6,707 nucleotides of DNA from Bacillota bacterium (GTDB taxonomy: Bacteria; Bacillota; Clostridia; Lachnospirales; Lachnospiraceae), in assembly GCA_023458855.1 (NCBI GenBank), contig JAEWWQ010000039.1, positions 1 through 6,707 of the forward strand, written 5' to 3'. The notes under the pieces are model-generated. The model was not told the DNA's origin. It did no database searches and saw only the letters and a program-made list of their open reading frames with translations. Below, one piece after another: positions 5,975 through 6,707 of the stretch (position 1 is the first letter of the stretch; each line of letters opens with the position of its first letter). The position numbers and the translations under genes were made by a program.

Positions 5975-6010
5975 GGAAGAAAATCAAGCGGCTGCGAAGC
6001 AGGCATTTGA
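5975..6010 (+). repeat. 36-bp direct repeat, copy 2
   Basis: 35 of 36 bases identical to 5861-5896. It keeps the CTGC-GAA-GCAG tip (5992-6002) but lacks the complete TTGATTTT partner after it (TTGAATAT instead), so the long stem of copy 1 is not rebuilt. It ends 4 nt before the ribosome binding site of the next gene. Confidence 0.9.
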
Positions 6011-6014
6011 ATAT

Positions 6015-6022
6015 AAAGGAGG
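6015..6022 (+). promoter_or_regulatory. Strong ribosome binding site of the Asp23-family gene
   Basis: AAAGGAGG is a near-perfect anti-16S match, 8 nt before ATG at 6031. It fixes the start there, although the frame stays open upstream through both repeat copies. Confidence 0.85.
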
Positions 6023-6030
6023 TTTTCGTA

Positions 6031-6417
6031 ATGGAGAAAGAAATCGATAGAAATGGATATACTTTAAAGGAAGACGAGAATATTGGATCGGTTAAAATTG
6101 CTGATGATGTAGTTGCCATGATTGCAAGTATTGCGGCTACAGAAGTGGAAGGCGTGTCAGCGATGATTGGAAATATTACGAATGAATTGATGAGCAAGGT
6201 TGGCATGAAGAAATTGACCAAAGGTGTGAAAGTAGACGTGATGGATGGTGTTGTCACAGCTGATCTGTCGGTTACATTGGAATATGGATACAATATTCCG
6301 GCAACCTGTCAGAAAGTACAGGAGAAAGTGAAATCAGCAATTGAAAATATGACAGGACTGGAAGTTGCAGATGTAAATATTCGGATTGCCAGTGTGAATA
6401 TGACTTCCAATAACTAA
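6031..6417 (+). CDS. yqhY: Asp23/Gls24 (DUF322) family protein, YqhY-type
   Basis: A small cytosolic protein of 128 aa with the Asp23 domain over almost its whole length: GSVKIADDVVAMIASIAATEVEGVSAM at residues 19-45, KKLTKGVKVDVMDGVVTADLSVTLEYGYNIP at 60-90, then the amphipathic helix CQKVQEKVKSAIENMTGLEVADVNI and a final beta strand. No signal peptide or membrane segment is seen. The position directly before nusB matches B. subtilis yqhY, hence the symbol. In B. subtilis loss of YqhY has been linked genetically to acetyl-CoA carboxylase; the accBC genes that normally sit nearby are absent here. The start at 6031 is set by the strong ribosome binding site and by where family similarity begins. 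Starting further upstream (for example TTG 5893) would add 46 basic, Ser-rich residues translated from the repeat element. Likely transcribed from the extended -10 at 5842 and through into nusB, 79 bp downstream. Confidence 0.92.
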   Translation: MEKEIDRNGYTLKEDENIGSVKIADDVVAMIASIAATEVEGVSAMIGNITNELMSKVGMKKLTKGVKVDVMDGVVTADLSVTLEYGYNIPATCQKVQEKVKSAIENMTGLEVADVNIRIASVNMTSNN

Positions 6418-6443
6418 TGAAAATAATAGTAAAACAATTCAGT

Positions 6444-6471
6444 AGTGTCTTTCGGGAATACGGAAGGCACT
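6444..6471. other. Hairpin between yqhY and nusB
   Basis: AGTGTCTTTC (6444-6453) pairs with GGAAGGCACT (6462-6471) over 10 positions, including two G-T pairs, with an 8-nt loop. No T-run follows, so read-through into nusB is expected. It may only partly attenuate or help RNA processing. Confidence 0.4.
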
Positions 6472-6496
6472 TCAAGTATATATAGAGGATAAGTAG

Positions 6497-6707
6497 ATGG
6501 GAAGAAGAGAACTAAGAGAACAAATTTTTAAACTGTTGTTTAGAATTGAATTTAATGAAGCAGGAGAAATGCCCGAACAACAGAGGCTCTTTTTTGAAGA
6601 CAATGAAAAAGCAGTATCTGAAAGTGATGAAATGTATATTTCTAAAAAATACGAGAATATTGTAGAAAAGAAATCACAAATAGACGCTGCCCTGAACAGT
6701 GTGGCTG
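6497..6707 (+). CDS. nusB: Transcription antitermination factor NusB, N-terminal part (3' truncated by window)
   Basis: Starts ATG at 6497 after AGAGG (6484-6488, 8-nt spacing) and stays open to the window end, giving 70 codons. The N-terminus MGRRELREQIFKLLFRIEFN is the NusB first helix pattern (R-R-x-x-R-E, then K-L-L-F), followed by an acidic, helix-forming stretch as in Clostridia NusB proteins. NusB with NusE/S10 binds boxA in rRNA leaders to support antitermination. The place after a YqhY-type gene agrees with the conserved yqhY-nusB pair. Later parts of the protein lie outside the window. Confidence 0.9.
   Translation, partial: MGRRELREQIFKLLFRIEFNEAGEMPEQQRLFFEDNEKAVSESDEMYISKKYENIVEKKSQIDAALNSVA

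Noticed and set aside
5852..6010. CRISPR array
   Set aside because: Only two copies of a 36-bp repeat with 78 bp between them, structured spacer DNA and no cas genes.
5893..6030. TTG start at 5893 extending the Asp23-family protein by 46 residues
   Set aside because: The extension is translated repeat sequence, family similarity begins after 6031, and AAAGGAGG stands 8 nt before ATG 6031.
5856..6293. 145-residue open frame on the minus strand
   Set aside because: It covers the repeats and yqhY in antisense; the duplicated peptide LLRSRLIFF comes from the direct repeat and no ribosome binding site or family match is seen.

Overview
The window looks like chromosomal DNA of an endospore-forming, low-to-moderate-GC Clostridia, most likely Lachnospiraceae (Roseburia/Eubacterium/Butyrivibrio-like). 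The reasons are a spoIIIA sporulation operon end, strong AGGAGG-type ribosome binding sites, GTG starts, AT-rich codon use and the gene order Asp23-family gene then nusB. All genes lie on the + strand. The genus is inferred from protein style, not from a search.

Layout: (1) 2-580, the C-terminal part of spoIIIAG, then 602-1354 spoIIIAH; both build the channel between mother cell and forespore. (2) 1388-1423, a strong intrinsic terminator that closes the spoIIIA operon, followed by a compact hairpin-rich non-coding element bounded by a 15-bp direct repeat (1423-1527). (3) 1570-2724 deoB (phosphopentomutase), 2852-4447 prfC (peptide chain release factor 3) and 4523-5812 a lipoprotein with a transglutaminase-like catalytic core. 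(4) 5813-6030, a second structured non-coding region. It holds an extended -10 promoter, a long inverted repeat, two further hairpins and a 36-bp direct repeat whose second copy ends just before the next ribosome binding site. (5) 6031-6417 a YqhY-type Asp23/Gls24 gene, then 6497 onward the start of nusB, cut by the window end.

In Bacillus subtilis the order is spoIIIAA-AH, accB, accC, yqhY, nusB. Here the outer parts are kept, but the middle holds deoB, prfC and the lipoprotein gene. That island is bordered on both sides by structured intergenic elements that share a promoter-like TGGTATAMT, a hairpin and a TAAYGAGGAAA motif. The protein genes themselves are ordinary. The two intergenic elements are the part least explained by known annotation and the best candidates for something undescribed (a dispersed repeat family, small RNA or leader RNA).
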